A stretch of DNA of 64,000 nt from Solitalea longa (GTDB lineage Bacteria > Bacteroidota > Bacteroidia > Sphingobacteriales > Sphingobacteriaceae), in assembly GCF_002920915.1 (NCBI RefSeq), contig NZ_PQVF01000001.1, forward strand, positions 186,001 through 250,000. The letters are read 5' to 3'. A program made the translations under genes and the position numbers. The notes below the pieces were generated by a model, which did not search any database, had not been told where the DNA came from, and saw only the letters and a program-made list of their open reading frames with translations. This document shows, in pieces, positions 54,372 through 62,746 of this stretch. How positions within the stretch are numbered: the stretch's first letter is position 1; each line of letters opens with the position of its first letter.

Positions 54372-55496
54372 TTAAGACGGTTGTGTTCGCAAATAACGAT
54401 TAATTTGCAAAGATACATCTAAAAATAAGATTTTAGGGTTTGCATTTCTTTCCACATGATAAATGGCTTCTTCAAAGCATTTGATGATCATTTCGCCCTT
54501 TTTAACACCTATCAGTGCCGAAAACTTACTTACAAACTCCAATTCTTCACCTTCAAGGTGAATCATTTCTTTTACATTGTCTCCAAATAACAGGCAATCA
54601 CGAATAATGTTGAGTCCGTAACGGATAAAGTTCTTTTGCCGCTCACGTCCAATTTTAGCAAAATCTTCCACCCACTTTACAATACCGGTTCCATTACCCA
54701 TGTAACAAAGGCGCATCCAATCGGCAAAACTCCCCGTTTCTTTGTTTTCCTCTTCATTAAAAACGGCATAGGCGGATGCCATGTTACCATTGGATAAATA
54801 AGCTATTCTATTTGCTTGGGCCGAATCACACTGATGAGCCTCCACAAAGTGTTGCTGAATCTCTTTATTAGAAAGTTTATTGATCTTGATCAGCTGGGTA
54901 CGCGATAAGATGGTGTTCAGCATCTTGTCGCGGTTTTCAGCAACCAATAAGAATAAGGTTTTATGAGCAGGCTCTTCGATGATCTTCAGCAATGAATTTC
55001 CTTCGTTACCCAAAAACTCGGGCAGCCACATGATCAATACTTTAAACTCCGATTCGAAAGGTTTTAAGCTTAGCTTTTGAATAATAGCATGACATTCGGC
55101 AATTGGAATATTAGGCTGCTTGTTTTCTACATCAAGATATTTCAACCAGGCGTTAAGTGATAAATACTTGTCTGCTGCCAGTGCCGTCCGCCATTCGTCA
55201 ATTACATCAACGCTGGTTTCAACTTTGTTGGTTTTGCTGGCAATAAAAGGGTAAGAGAAATGTAGATCGGGGTGGATGAATTTCTGATATTTACGACATG
55301 ATGAACACTGGCCGCAGGAATCATTTTCCTGTTTGTTTTCGCAGGCAATGTATTGCGCGTAAGCAATGGCGAGCGATAGCGCACCGGAACCTTCAGGTCC
55401 TAAAAATAGTTGCGCATGGCTAATTCGGTTGTCATTAACCGACCTAACTAATTGTTCCTTAATTTCTTTGTTCCCTACAATATCTTTAAACAGCAT
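54372..55496 (-). CDS. holB: DNA polymerase III, delta' subunit
   Basis: Clamp-loader subunit. The 374 residues start MLFKDIVGNKEIKEQLVRSV and contain the degenerate P-loop GPEGSGALSLA (no Lys, as in other delta' subunits) and a four-Cys zinc module (CENKQENDSCGQCSSC). The sensor region with LLKIIEEPAHKTLFLL and ILSRTQLIKINKLS follows. Length is normal. It begins the holB-ricT-gldH unit. Confidence 0.92.
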   Translation of the reverse strand: MLFKDIVGNKEIKEQLVRSVNDNRISHAQLFLGPEGSGALSLAIAYAQYIACENKQENDSCGQCSSCRKYQKFIHPDLHFSYPFIASKTNKVETSVDVIDEWRTALAADKYLSLNAWLKYLDVENKQPNIPIAECHAIIQKLSLKPFESEFKVLIMWLPEFLGNEGNSLLKIIEEPAHKTLFLLVAENRDKMLNTILSRTQLIKINKLSNKEIQQHFVEAHQCDSAQANRIAYLSNGNMASAYAVFNEEENKETGSFADWMRLCYMGNGTGIVKWVEDFAKIGRERQKNFIRYGLNIIRDCLLFGDNVKEMIHLEGEELEFVSKFSALIGVKKGEMIIKCFEEAIYHVERNANPKILFLDVSLQINRYLRTQPS

Positions 55497-55585
55497 GCTG
55501 TAAAGTTCTAAAATATTCGGTCTTTTTTTAATCCTGTTTTTAAAGCTTCTATTTTTCTGTACACCTTTGCATAAAATTATTGAAT

Positions 55586-56008
55586 ATGGCGCGATTAATG
55601 GCTTTTGATTTTGGCACCAAACGGCTGGGTATAGCTGTTACTGATCCGTTGCAAATTATTGCTACGGCATTAACCACTATCCATCCGAAAGATATAGTAA
55701 GTTTTATACAAAAGTACCTTCAAACCGAGCAGATAGAAACTTTTGTTGTTGGCGAACCCAAACAAATGGATAGTACGCCATCTGAGTCTGCCCGTCATGT
55801 GGAAGCTTTTATCAACCTGCTGAAAAAGCAGTTTCCACAAATACCTATTGAACGGATGGACGAGCGTTTTACGTCAAAAATGGCCAGTCAGTCAATTGCG
55901 CAAAGCGGACTGAAGAAATCGCACCGCGAGAAAAAAGAGTTAATAGATACAATTAGCGCTGTTATTATTCTTCAATCGTATATGGAAAAGCGTTCATTTG
56001 GCTTTTAA
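55586..56008 (+). CDS. ruvX: Holliday junction resolvase-like RuvX (YqgF)
   Basis: A 140-residue RNase H-fold nuclease. RLMAFDFGTKRLGIAVTDP, VVGEPKQMDSTPSESA, ERMDERFTSKMA and KKELIDTISAVIILQSYM match the family. YqgF acts in 16S rRNA 5' end processing and was first proposed as a resolvase. I use the ATG at 55586; the TTG two codons upstream is less likely. The upstream CACCTTTG is a near -7 box. Confidence 0.93.
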   Translation: MARLMAFDFGTKRLGIAVTDPLQIIATALTTIHPKDIVSFIQKYLQTEQIETFVVGEPKQMDSTPSESARHVEAFINLLKKQFPQIPIERMDERFTSKMASQSIAQSGLKKSHREKKELIDTISAVIILQSYMEKRSFGF

Positions 56009-56050
56009 ACCTTCATTTTATTTGTGAGTTTTAGTCCTGCAGGTTTTTTG

Positions 56051-56058
56051 TACTTTTG
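56051..56058 (+). promoter_or_regulatory. Candidate -7 box for def
   Basis: TACTTTTG, 78 bp upstream of the ATG. The -33 is not evident. Confidence 0.4.
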
Positions 56059-56136
56059 CAAACTGTATCAAAATAAATAAAGGGTATTGACTTATTATCG
56101 GTCACAAATACTCTTATTCAATAATATTCGAGATAA

Positions 56137-56736
56137 ATGATATTACCAATTACCGCCTATGGCGATCCGGTGTTGTTAAAAAAAGCACAGCCTATAGACA
56201 AAGATTACCCTGAATTAAAAGGTTTAATTAGCAGCATGTTTGAAACCATGTACAATGCCAGCGGTGTTGGAATTGCGGCCCCTCAAGTAGGTCTTTCCTT
56301 ACGCTTATTTGTTATTGATGCCAAACCTTTTAGCGATGACGACGATGATGAGATGTCTGAAACAGAATCGAAAGCATTGAAGGGTTTTAAGCAGGTATTT
56401 ATAAATGCCGAAATGCTTGAGCAAACCGGCGAAAAATGGCCATTTACTGAGGGATGTTTGAGTATTCCTGAAATCAGGGAAGATGTTTTCAGACCGGCAA
56501 ACATCAAAATAAAATATGTTGATGAAAACTGGGTAGAGCATATTGAAGAATATTCGGGTATTGCAGCCAGGGTTATTCAGCATGAATATGATCATATTGA
56601 AGGTAAACTGTTTACTGATTATTTGAACCCGTTGAAAAAAGCAATGCTTAAAGGCCGTTTAGATGCGATCTCTAAAGGAAACATTAAAACGGATTATAAG
56701 ATGAAGTTTAATGTAAAGAAAAAAGGCAGAAGGTAG
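56137..56736 (+). CDS. def: Peptide deformylase
   Basis: Removes the formyl group from new N-termini. The 199 residues show all three motifs: GVGIAAPQVG, EGCLSIPE and QHEYDHIEGKLF (metal-binding His residues). Between the first two, residues about 67-87 form an acidic insertion (FSDDDDDEMSETES) seen in Bacteroidota deformylases. It is convergent with the CREST-type gene, 7 bp apart. Confidence 0.96.
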   Translation: MILPITAYGDPVLLKKAQPIDKDYPELKGLISSMFETMYNASGVGIAAPQVGLSLRLFVIDAKPFSDDDDDEMSETESKALKGFKQVFINAEMLEQTGEKWPFTEGCLSIPEIREDVFRPANIKIKYVDENWVEHIEEYSGIAARVIQHEYDHIEGKLFTDYLNPLKKAMLKGRLDAISKGNIKTDYKMKFNVKKKGRR

Positions 56737-56743
56737 TTAGGGC

Positions 56744-57451
56744 TTATATCCCTAACTCCCAACCTGGCAATTCACGCTCTTTTCTGTCAATTTTATAAAT
56801 GTAAAGAAACATAAAGTTGGCAGCTATTGCCCCGAAAATATGCCACAAAAAATGGGTGCCTACAGGTAATATCTCCCAGCTATCTGCAATTCTGAAAAAC
56901 AAAGCCAGTAAAAAAGAAGTGAACGCAAACACGGGCAGTTTCCATTTGTAAAAATTGTTAATAATTAAATGCGAAAAGGCAGGTCCCACAACAATTGCCG
57001 CCATAAAACCGTAATTAAGGTTTATGCCTAAATGCGAGTGTTCGGAAATACTGAACTTCCATACAATGCTCATTATAATTAATGTAGCTAAAATAATTGA
57101 TGCGGTATAATACTTTCGGCGTGTAACCTTATAAAGCAGATAAATACCCGCCATGAAGCATAAAATAAGAATGGGCACCCAATCCATCAATAAAAACAAA
57201 TGAGAATCTCTGAACGCATGATACAAGGTCCCTCCTACTGCACCAATGCCTAAAAAAGATACCGAAAGTGTTAAAAACCAATATTCTTTATATTTTCCTT
57301 TCAGCTTTAATACCCAGTAAACAGTCATGCCTACAAATAGCAAACACGATAAGGCATTAAATGGCTCCACAATAAGGTATTTCAAATTGGTTTCGGTGTA
57401 AACCGGTCCGCCATCTGGTAGAAGTTGTAATAAGGTAGAAAACATAGGCAT
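56744..57451 (-). CDS. CREST-superfamily membrane protein (alkaline ceramidase-like)
   Basis: A 235-residue protein with about seven membrane helices. EPFNALSCLLFVG (Glu29, Asn32), GTLYHAF (His78), LLMDWVPI (Asp90) and GTHFLWHIFGAI (His200, His204) match the pattern of metal ligands in alkaline ceramidases and PAQR/Per1 proteins. The amide-hydrolase Ser position near His78 is Gly here, so activity is uncertain. Sphingolipids are found in many Bacteroidota, making a lipid amidase plausible. Confidence 0.7.
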   Translation of the reverse strand: MPMFSTLLQLLPDGGPVYTETNLKYLIVEPFNALSCLLFVGMTVYWVLKLKGKYKEYWFLTLSVSFLGIGAVGGTLYHAFRDSHLFLLMDWVPILILCFMAGIYLLYKVTRRKYYTASIILATLIIMSIVWKFSISEHSHLGINLNYGFMAAIVVGPAFSHLIINNFYKWKLPVFAFTSFLLALFFRIADSWEILPVGTHFLWHIFGAIAANFMFLYIYKIDRKERELPGWELGI

Positions 57452-57587
57452 ATTTTATCCTCCTTTTTATCTTAAACTGTGACTTGGTAAGAATTGTTTA
57501 GGGCTTTCTAAAATTTACGAAAATGATTCGAGATAAAGGTGGTTTCTTAAATATTCTTTAACTTTTCGGGTGTTAAACCATACAAGA

Positions 57588-58376
57588 ATGACAGTAGATA
57601 TTTACCAGGTAGATGCATTCAGTTCGCACTTATTTAAAGGCAATCCGGCTGCGGTATGCTTGTTAAATGAATGGCTCCCGGATGAAACGCTAAAATCAAT
57701 TGCTGCCGAAAATAACCTTTCGGAAACTGCATATGTGATAGCCCGCGATGATCATTTTGAATTACGCTGGTTTACGCCTACTGTTGAGGTTAGCTTATGC
57801 GGCCATGCTACTGTTGCAACAGCCTTGGTTTTGTTTGATGAGCTTAAATATGAGAACAGTATTATCCGCTTTCAAACCAAGAGCGGAGAGTTGACCGTTA
57901 GGAAAGACAATAATTTTTACCTTTTAAACTTTCCGGCTAATGACCCGACAGAAGTTACTGATTATCCAAATGAGCTTATTGAAGCACTGCATTGCAAGCC
58001 AGTTAAAGTTTTAAAGGGAAAGACCGATTATATGGTGGTAGTTGAAACACAGCGGGAAGTTGAACTGCTGCAACCCAATCATACACTTTTACGAGGGATC
58101 AAAGTTAGAGGTGTGATTGTTACTGCCGTTGGTGATGAAGTTGATTTTGTCTCGAGATTTTTTGCTCCCGGTTCGGGCGTTGACGAAGATCCGGTAACAG
58201 GTTCGGCACATACCATGCTTATTCCCTATTGGGCGAAGAAATTGGGGAAAGAAGCCTTTTATGCAAAACAATTATCAGCCAGAGGAGGGACCTTGAAATG
58301 TAAATTGTTAGGCGATCGGGTTGAAATTGGAGGAGCAGCTAAACTTTACATGAAAGGTCAGCTTTTTTTGCCATGA
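57588..58376 (+). CDS. PhzF-family isomerase-like protein
   Basis: A 263-residue protein of the diaminopimelate epimerase-like fold. VDIYQVDAFSSHLFKGNPAAVC, ETAYVIARDDHFELRWFTPTVEVSLCGHATVATA and GVDEDPVTGSAHTMLIPYW are PhzF hallmarks. I use the ATG at 57588 rather than a GTG 18 bp upstream. It is unlikely to make phenazines, since no other phz genes are present. It overlaps the next gene by 4 bp (ATGA). Confidence 0.88.
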   Translation: MTVDIYQVDAFSSHLFKGNPAAVCLLNEWLPDETLKSIAAENNLSETAYVIARDDHFELRWFTPTVEVSLCGHATVATALVLFDELKYENSIIRFQTKSGELTVRKDNNFYLLNFPANDPTEVTDYPNELIEALHCKPVKVLKGKTDYMVVVETQREVELLQPNHTLLRGIKVRGVIVTAVGDEVDFVSRFFAPGSGVDEDPVTGSAHTMLIPYWAKKLGKEAFYAKQLSARGGTLKCKLLGDRVEIGGAAKLYMKGQLFLP

Positions 58377-59032
58377 AATTACTTGAAGTTAAACTTCTAA
58401 CCGATAACTTAAGCCTTGCTGAAAAATTTTATGGTAAACAGCTGGGCTTTACTCGCTGTCATCTTTCCGCAGATGAACTCCAAATTGAAATGGGTTCTTC
58501 CGTTTTAATCTTTCGGCAAACAAAGGAAATTAAAAAACCGGTTTATCATTTTGCTTTAAATATTCCCAATAACAGGTTAAATGAGGCAATAGATTGGATA
58601 AGTGCTATTGCGTCACCGTTAAAATTAAATTCTCAAGGCGAAATCATTGCTGATTTTCGTAATTGGAACGCCAAATCCATTTATTTCATCGACCCAATTG
58701 GAAATATAGTTGAGTTCATTGCGCGCTTTAATTTGCCCAATCAGTCGACTGAACCGTTTTCTGTAAAATCTATTTTAACTATAAGTGAAATAGGGCTAGT
58801 CGTGAACGTCGTAAAAAATACAGTGCTGGAGTTTGCTGATCGGTTTGCACTGGATATTTTCGTTCCGTCAACTTCAACAGAGCAGTTTGCTGCACTGGGA
58901 AACGACGAAGGTTTGTTCATAGTTTCTGAAAAGAACCGTCACTGGTATCCGACTATGATCAATGCCCAGCCGTTTCCGCTTGAAATAAAATTTGAAACTG
59001 ATAATAATGTGGTTTATAATTTATCTATTTAA
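58373..59032 (+). CDS. VOC-family (glyoxalase-fold) protein
   Basis: A 219-residue protein with two vicinal-oxygen-chelate modules. The first (LLEVKLLTDNLSLAEKFYGK, FALNIPNNRLNEAIDWI, IYFIDPIGNIVEF) is clear and the second (about 145-219) weaker. The substrate is unknown. The ATGA overlap with the PhzF-like gene suggests they work together. Confidence 0.8.
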   Translation: MKLLEVKLLTDNLSLAEKFYGKQLGFTRCHLSADELQIEMGSSVLIFRQTKEIKKPVYHFALNIPNNRLNEAIDWISAIASPLKLNSQGEIIADFRNWNAKSIYFIDPIGNIVEFIARFNLPNQSTEPFSVKSILTISEIGLVVNVVKNTVLEFADRFALDIFVPSTSTEQFAALGNDEGLFIVSEKNRHWYPTMINAQPFPLEIKFETDNNVVYNLSI

Positions 59033-59059
59033 AAAATCCATATTATTTTTTAAATAATT

Positions 59060-59088
59060 TTGAATTATTAATAAAAGTTATAAGTTTG
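59060..59088 (+). promoter_or_regulatory. Promoter of the thr operon
   Basis: TTG at 59060-59062 and TAAGTTTG at 59081-59088 are 18 bp apart, a good fit to the Bacteroidota consensus. Transcription should start near 59095, about 12 nt before the leader ATG. Confidence 0.75.
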
Positions 59089-59106
59089 CAATAGAGAATT
59101 AATAAT

Positions 59107-59214
59107 ATGAAAATCGCGCAGTCAACAATAAATACTACAGTAATTACCGCCCCGGTAGTTATTTGCGCTATTTCTATTATTACCACCACAATTATTACCC
59201 CTTGGGGGGTGTAA
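59107..59214 (+). CDS. Thr/Ile-rich leader peptide of the thr operon
   Basis: A 35-codon frame, ATG to TAA, that starts about 12 nt after the predicted transcription start and ends 102 bp before thrA. The peptide starts MKIAQSTINTTVITAPVV and has 8 Thr and 9 Ile residues (17 of 35). Codons 24-31 read IITTTIIT with no other residue. This is the design of an amino-acid-starvation leader peptide, as in enterobacterial thrL, where ribosome stalling at Thr/Ile codons controls the operon. Two hairpins overlap the frame. The position and composition are seen; regulation is inferred. Confidence 0.75.
   Translation: MKIAQSTINTTVITAPVVICAISIITTTIITPWGV
59141..59161 (+). other. Leader hairpin 1 (in the coding part of the leader)
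   Basis: TAATTACCG / CGGTAGTTA pairs over 9 bp (one G-T wobble) with a 3-nt CCC loop. It would be covered or freed by the translating ribosome. Confidence 0.6.
59196..59211 (+). other. Leader hairpin 2 (end of the leader)
   Basis: The TACCCC / GGGGTG stem with loop TTGG comes right after the Thr/Ile codon block. It lacks a U-tract, so it may be an antiterminator or pause hairpin rather than the terminator itself. Confidence 0.45.
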
Positions 59215-59316
59215 GTATATAATTCCGCGCCTTAGGGCAATTTTATCAATCAATCTTTTTTAACCTTTTTGAAGCCATAGAATTTAGTTTTTAGGCAAAC
59301 CCAGTTATTCGCATAT

Positions 59317-61755
59317 ATGAAAGTTTTAAAATTTGGTGGTTCATCAGTTGCGTCAGCAGAAAACATCGACAAGGTTGTAGCGATCGTTAAGGAGAAATCG
59401 GAAGAAGGGAAATTGGCCGTGTTTGTATCGGCATTAAGTGGTGTTACTGATAAATTAATTGCAGCCGGTAAAGCTGCCTCACAAGGAAACGAAGAGTATA
59501 AAGATATTTTAAACGAGATTGAGAACAGGCATTTGGCTGAAGTTCGCAAACTTGTTCCTATTGCCAACCAAAGTTCAGTATTAAGTCAGGTTAAAAAACT
59601 GCTTAATGATCTTGAAAACACTTGCGAAGGTGTATTCTTAATTGGTGAACTTTCTGCCAAAACCCTTGATCGTATTATGTCGAAAGGAGAGCTCCTTTCC
59701 TCTTTTATAATTTCAGAGAAGATGAAGGCAGAAGGCTTGAATGCAGTTTTGAAAGATTCAAGAGAGTTGATCAAAACCGATTCAAACTTTGGAAAAGCGG
59801 CTGTTGATTTTGAAACTACTAATTTACGCAGCTGGCAGTATTTTAATCAGGCAGCTGATGTTACCGTATTGCCCGGTTTTGTGGCATCAAACGAAAATGG
59901 TGAAACCACAACTATGGGTCGCGGAGGCTCTGATTATTCAGCTGCTATTGTTGCAGGTGCCATTAACGCCGAAGTGTTAGAAATATGGACCGATGTGAGT
60001 GGAATGATGACCGCCGATCCTCGAGTGGTAAGTCAGGCCTATCCAATTGAAAAGATATCATACGGTGAGGCATTTGAGCTTTCGCACTTTGGCGCTAAAG
60101 TGATCTATCCGCCGACAATCCAACCGGTTTTAGAGAAAAAAATACCTGTTTGGGTGAAGAATACCTTTGCACCTGATGATGCAGGTACTTTGATTCACGA
60201 AAATGGCAATGGGAATGACACTATTATAAAAGGTATTTCAAGCATTAATAAAATTGCCTTGCTTAGCCTCGAAGGCAGCGGAATGGTAGGTGTTCCAGGC
60301 TTTTCGAAACGTTTGTTTGAAGCATTAGCGCGTGAAGCGGTTAATGTGATCCTTATTACTCAAAGTTCTTCCGAGCACTCAATTTGTGTAGCTATAAATG
60401 AAGCTGATATTATCAAAGCTAAAACAGCTATTGACAGTGAGTTTGCTTTTGAGATCAGCGTGAAAAAGGTGGATCCGTTAATTATTGAGCGTGAACTTTC
60501 CATTGTGGCGCTTATTGGCGATAAAATGAAGAATCATGCCGGTGTAAGCGGAAAGATGTTTAGCGCTTTGGGACGTAACGGTATTAATATAAGGGCAATC
60601 GCTCAAGGTTCTTCAGAAAAAAATATCTCAACTGTAATTAATGAGAAGGACGTTAAAAAAGGCCTAAACGTTTTACATGAAGAGTTTTTTGAAAAACCGA
60701 TAAAACAGTTAAACCTTTTTATTACTGGTGCAGGAAATGTGGGTAGCAAACTGCTGGATCAACTGAAAAAACAACAACGTTTCCTAACTGAAGAACTCCG
60801 GTTAAATGTTAGGGTTGTAGGTTTGGCTAATTCTAAAAAAATGATCTTTAATGATGAAGGCATTTGTTTGGAAAACTGGAAAGAGCAATTGAGTAACGGA
60901 GAACCGATGTCACTTACTGCATTTGCTAAACATGCCAGAGTTAAAAATATGCGTAACAGCGTGTTTGTAGATAACTCGGCAAGTGAAGATGTTGCCCAGG
61001 TATATAAAGAGTATTTGAAAAGCAGTATCTCTGTAGTTACCTGTAATAAAATTGCCGCTGCTTCCGAATATCAGAATTACCGCAGCCTGAAACGAGCGGC
61101 TATGGATCACAATGTTAGATTTTTGTTTGAAACTAACGTGGGAGCAGGCTTGCCAATTATTGGAACCTTGAATGACATGGTTCGCAGTGGCGACCGGATA
61201 CGTAAAATTGAAGCTGTTTTGTCGGGTAGTTTGAACTTCATATTCAATAACTTTAAGACAGGTGTTTCATTCGAAGAAATTGTTCGTCAGGCACAAACTG
61301 AAGGATATACCGAACCTGATCCGCGTATTGATTTAACAGGTACTGATGTAAAACGCAAAATTCTGATCTTGATCCGTGAAAGTGGTGTGGCGATGGAAAT
61401 GGATGATATCACTTCTGATCCATTTATGCCTGCCGACTGTTTGGAGGGATCGGTAGATAATTTCTTCGAAAAACTGAAAGAGCATAAACAGGTATTCGAT
61501 GATTTATATACCGCCGCTTCAGCCCGTGGAGAGAAATTGAAGTTTGTGGCCACCTATGATAATGGTAAAGCTTCTGTTGGTTTAAGATCAGTAGCCCCTG
61601 ATCATCCGCTTTATAAGCTTGATGGTAAAGACAATATCGTACTATTTACTACTGACAGATACCCGGATCAGCCGTTAATTGTAAAAGGCGCAGGCGCAGG
61701 TGCTGACGTAACAGCTTCAGGTATTTTTGCTGATATTATTAAAACTGTTCTATAA
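59317..61755 (+). CDS. thrA: Bifunctional aspartokinase / homoserine dehydrogenase
   Basis: Catalyses the first and third steps of threonine synthesis from aspartate. The 812 residues hold an N-terminal aspartokinase (KFGGSSVASAENI, TTMGRGGSDYSAAIVAGAI), an ACT regulatory region in the middle (GMVGVPGFSKRLFEAL, GINIRAIAQGSSEKNIS), and a C-terminal homoserine dehydrogenase (FITGAGNVGSKLL, SGSLNFIFNNF, GYTEPDPRIDLTG). Length and order match ThrA/MetL. The upstream Thr/Ile leader favours threonine control. thrB follows after 9 bp. Confidence 0.96.
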   Translation: MKVLKFGGSSVASAENIDKVVAIVKEKSEEGKLAVFVSALSGVTDKLIAAGKAASQGNEEYKDILNEIENRHLAEVRKLVPIANQSSVLSQVKKLLNDLENTCEGVFLIGELSAKTLDRIMSKGELLSSFIISEKMKAEGLNAVLKDSRELIKTDSNFGKAAVDFETTNLRSWQYFNQAADVTVLPGFVASNENGETTTMGRGGSDYSAAIVAGAINAEVLEIWTDVSGMMTADPRVVSQAYPIEKISYGEAFELSHFGAKVIYPPTIQPVLEKKIPVWVKNTFAPDDAGTLIHENGNGNDTIIKGISSINKIALLSLEGSGMVGVPGFSKRLFEALAREAVNVILITQSSSEHSICVAINEADIIKAKTAIDSEFAFEISVKKVDPLIIERELSIVALIGDKMKNHAGVSGKMFSALGRNGINIRAIAQGSSEKNISTVINEKDVKKGLNVLHEEFFEKPIKQLNLFITGAGNVGSKLLDQLKKQQRFLTEELRLNVRVVGLANSKKMIFNDEGICLENWKEQLSNGEPMSLTAFAKHARVKNMRNSVFVDNSASEDVAQVYKEYLKSSISVVTCNKIAAASEYQNYRSLKRAAMDHNVRFLFETNVGAGLPIIGTLNDMVRSGDRIRKIEAVLSGSLNFIFNNFKTGVSFEEIVRQAQTEGYTEPDPRIDLTGTDVKRKILILIRESGVAMEMDDITSDPFMPADCLEGSVDNFFEKLKEHKQVFDDLYTAASARGEKLKFVATYDNGKASVGLRSVAPDHPLYKLDGKDNIVLFTTDRYPDQPLIVKGAGAGADVTASGIFADIIKTVL

Positions 61756-61764
61756 AACCCCTTC

Positions 61765-62694
61765 ATGAAAGAAATAAGAATTTTTGCACCCGGAACTGTT
61801 GCCAACGTGGCTTGCGGATTTGATGTGATGGGTTTTGCTTTGGATAATCCGGGAGATGAAATGGTGTTGAGAACAATACCTGAGAAAACGGTTCGTATTA
61901 CCAAAATAGATGGGTTTAATTTACCACTGGATGCTGCTAAAAATGTTGCGGGTGTGGCTTTGCTTTCGTTATTAAGCGAAGTAAAAGAGAAAGTAGGCTT
62001 TGAAGTTGAAATTTATAAAAAGATAAAACCCGGTAGCGGAATTGGTTCGAGTGCAGCGAGTTCTGCAGGTGCAGTTGTAGCAGCTAACAAACTCTTAGGA
62101 GAGCCGTTTTCAAAAACAGATTTGGCGCGTTTTGCGATGGAAGGTGAGCGACTTGCTTCGGGTACAGCACATGCCGACAATATAGCTCCGGCGATTTTCG
62201 GAGGCTTTACCTTGGTGCGTAGCTATCAACCTTTGGATATTATAAGTATTGATACGCCTGATGAACTGTATGCAACCGTAATTCACCCTCAAATTGAGGT
62301 AAAAACCTCTGATGCCCGCGAAATTTTAAAGCGTAATGTTTTGCTTAAGGACGCTATTCGTCAGTGGGGAAATGTTGGCGGTTTGGTTGCCGGACTAATG
62401 AAGTCAGATTACGACCTCATCAGCCGCTCATTAGAAGATGCTATTGTTGAACCGATACGCTCTATTTTAATTCCTGCGTTCCAGGAAGTGAAATTAAAGT
62501 CGAAGGAAGCAGGTGCGCTGGGTGGTGGAATTTCAGGATCTGGTCCTTCTATTTTTATGTTGAGCAGAGGTGAAGCAACTGCACAAAAGGTAAAAGCCAT
62601 TATGGCCGAAATTTACGATAAAGTTGGAATCGAATATGATATCCATTTATCGAAAGTGAATAAAGAAGGAGTGAAAATTATTAGTCAAAAGTAA
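61765..62694 (+). CDS. thrB: Homoserine kinase
   Basis: Phosphorylates homoserine in the fourth step. The 309-residue GHMP kinase shows FAPGTVANVACGFDVMGFAL, the ATP loop PGSGIGSSAASSAGAVVAA and GGGISGSGPSIFMLSRG near the end. Length is normal. It is 9 bp after thrA and 52 bp before thrC. Confidence 0.96.
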   Translation: MKEIRIFAPGTVANVACGFDVMGFALDNPGDEMVLRTIPEKTVRITKIDGFNLPLDAAKNVAGVALLSLLSEVKEKVGFEVEIYKKIKPGSGIGSSAASSAGAVVAANKLLGEPFSKTDLARFAMEGERLASGTAHADNIAPAIFGGFTLVRSYQPLDIISIDTPDELYATVIHPQIEVKTSDAREILKRNVLLKDAIRQWGNVGGLVAGLMKSDYDLISRSLEDAIVEPIRSILIPAFQEVKLKSKEAGALGGGISGSGPSIFMLSRGEATAQKVKAIMAEIYDKVGIEYDIHLSKVNKEGVKIISQK

Positions 62695-62746
62695 ATGGTC
62701 AAAGGGGGAAATTATTTCCCATTGGCTCAAATTTAGAATAGAAAAA

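Noticed and set aside
56734-56757. Inverted repeat AGTTAGGG / CCCTAACT between def and the CREST gene
   Set aside because: It has no T-tract on either strand and overlaps the stop of def; it may still be a weak convergent end, but I do not call it a terminator.
59196-59240. A classic intrinsic terminator before thrA
   Set aside because: The hairpins here lack a proper U-tract (59196-59211) or have only 3 bp (59229-59238). I could not build a convincing terminator/antiterminator pair by eye.
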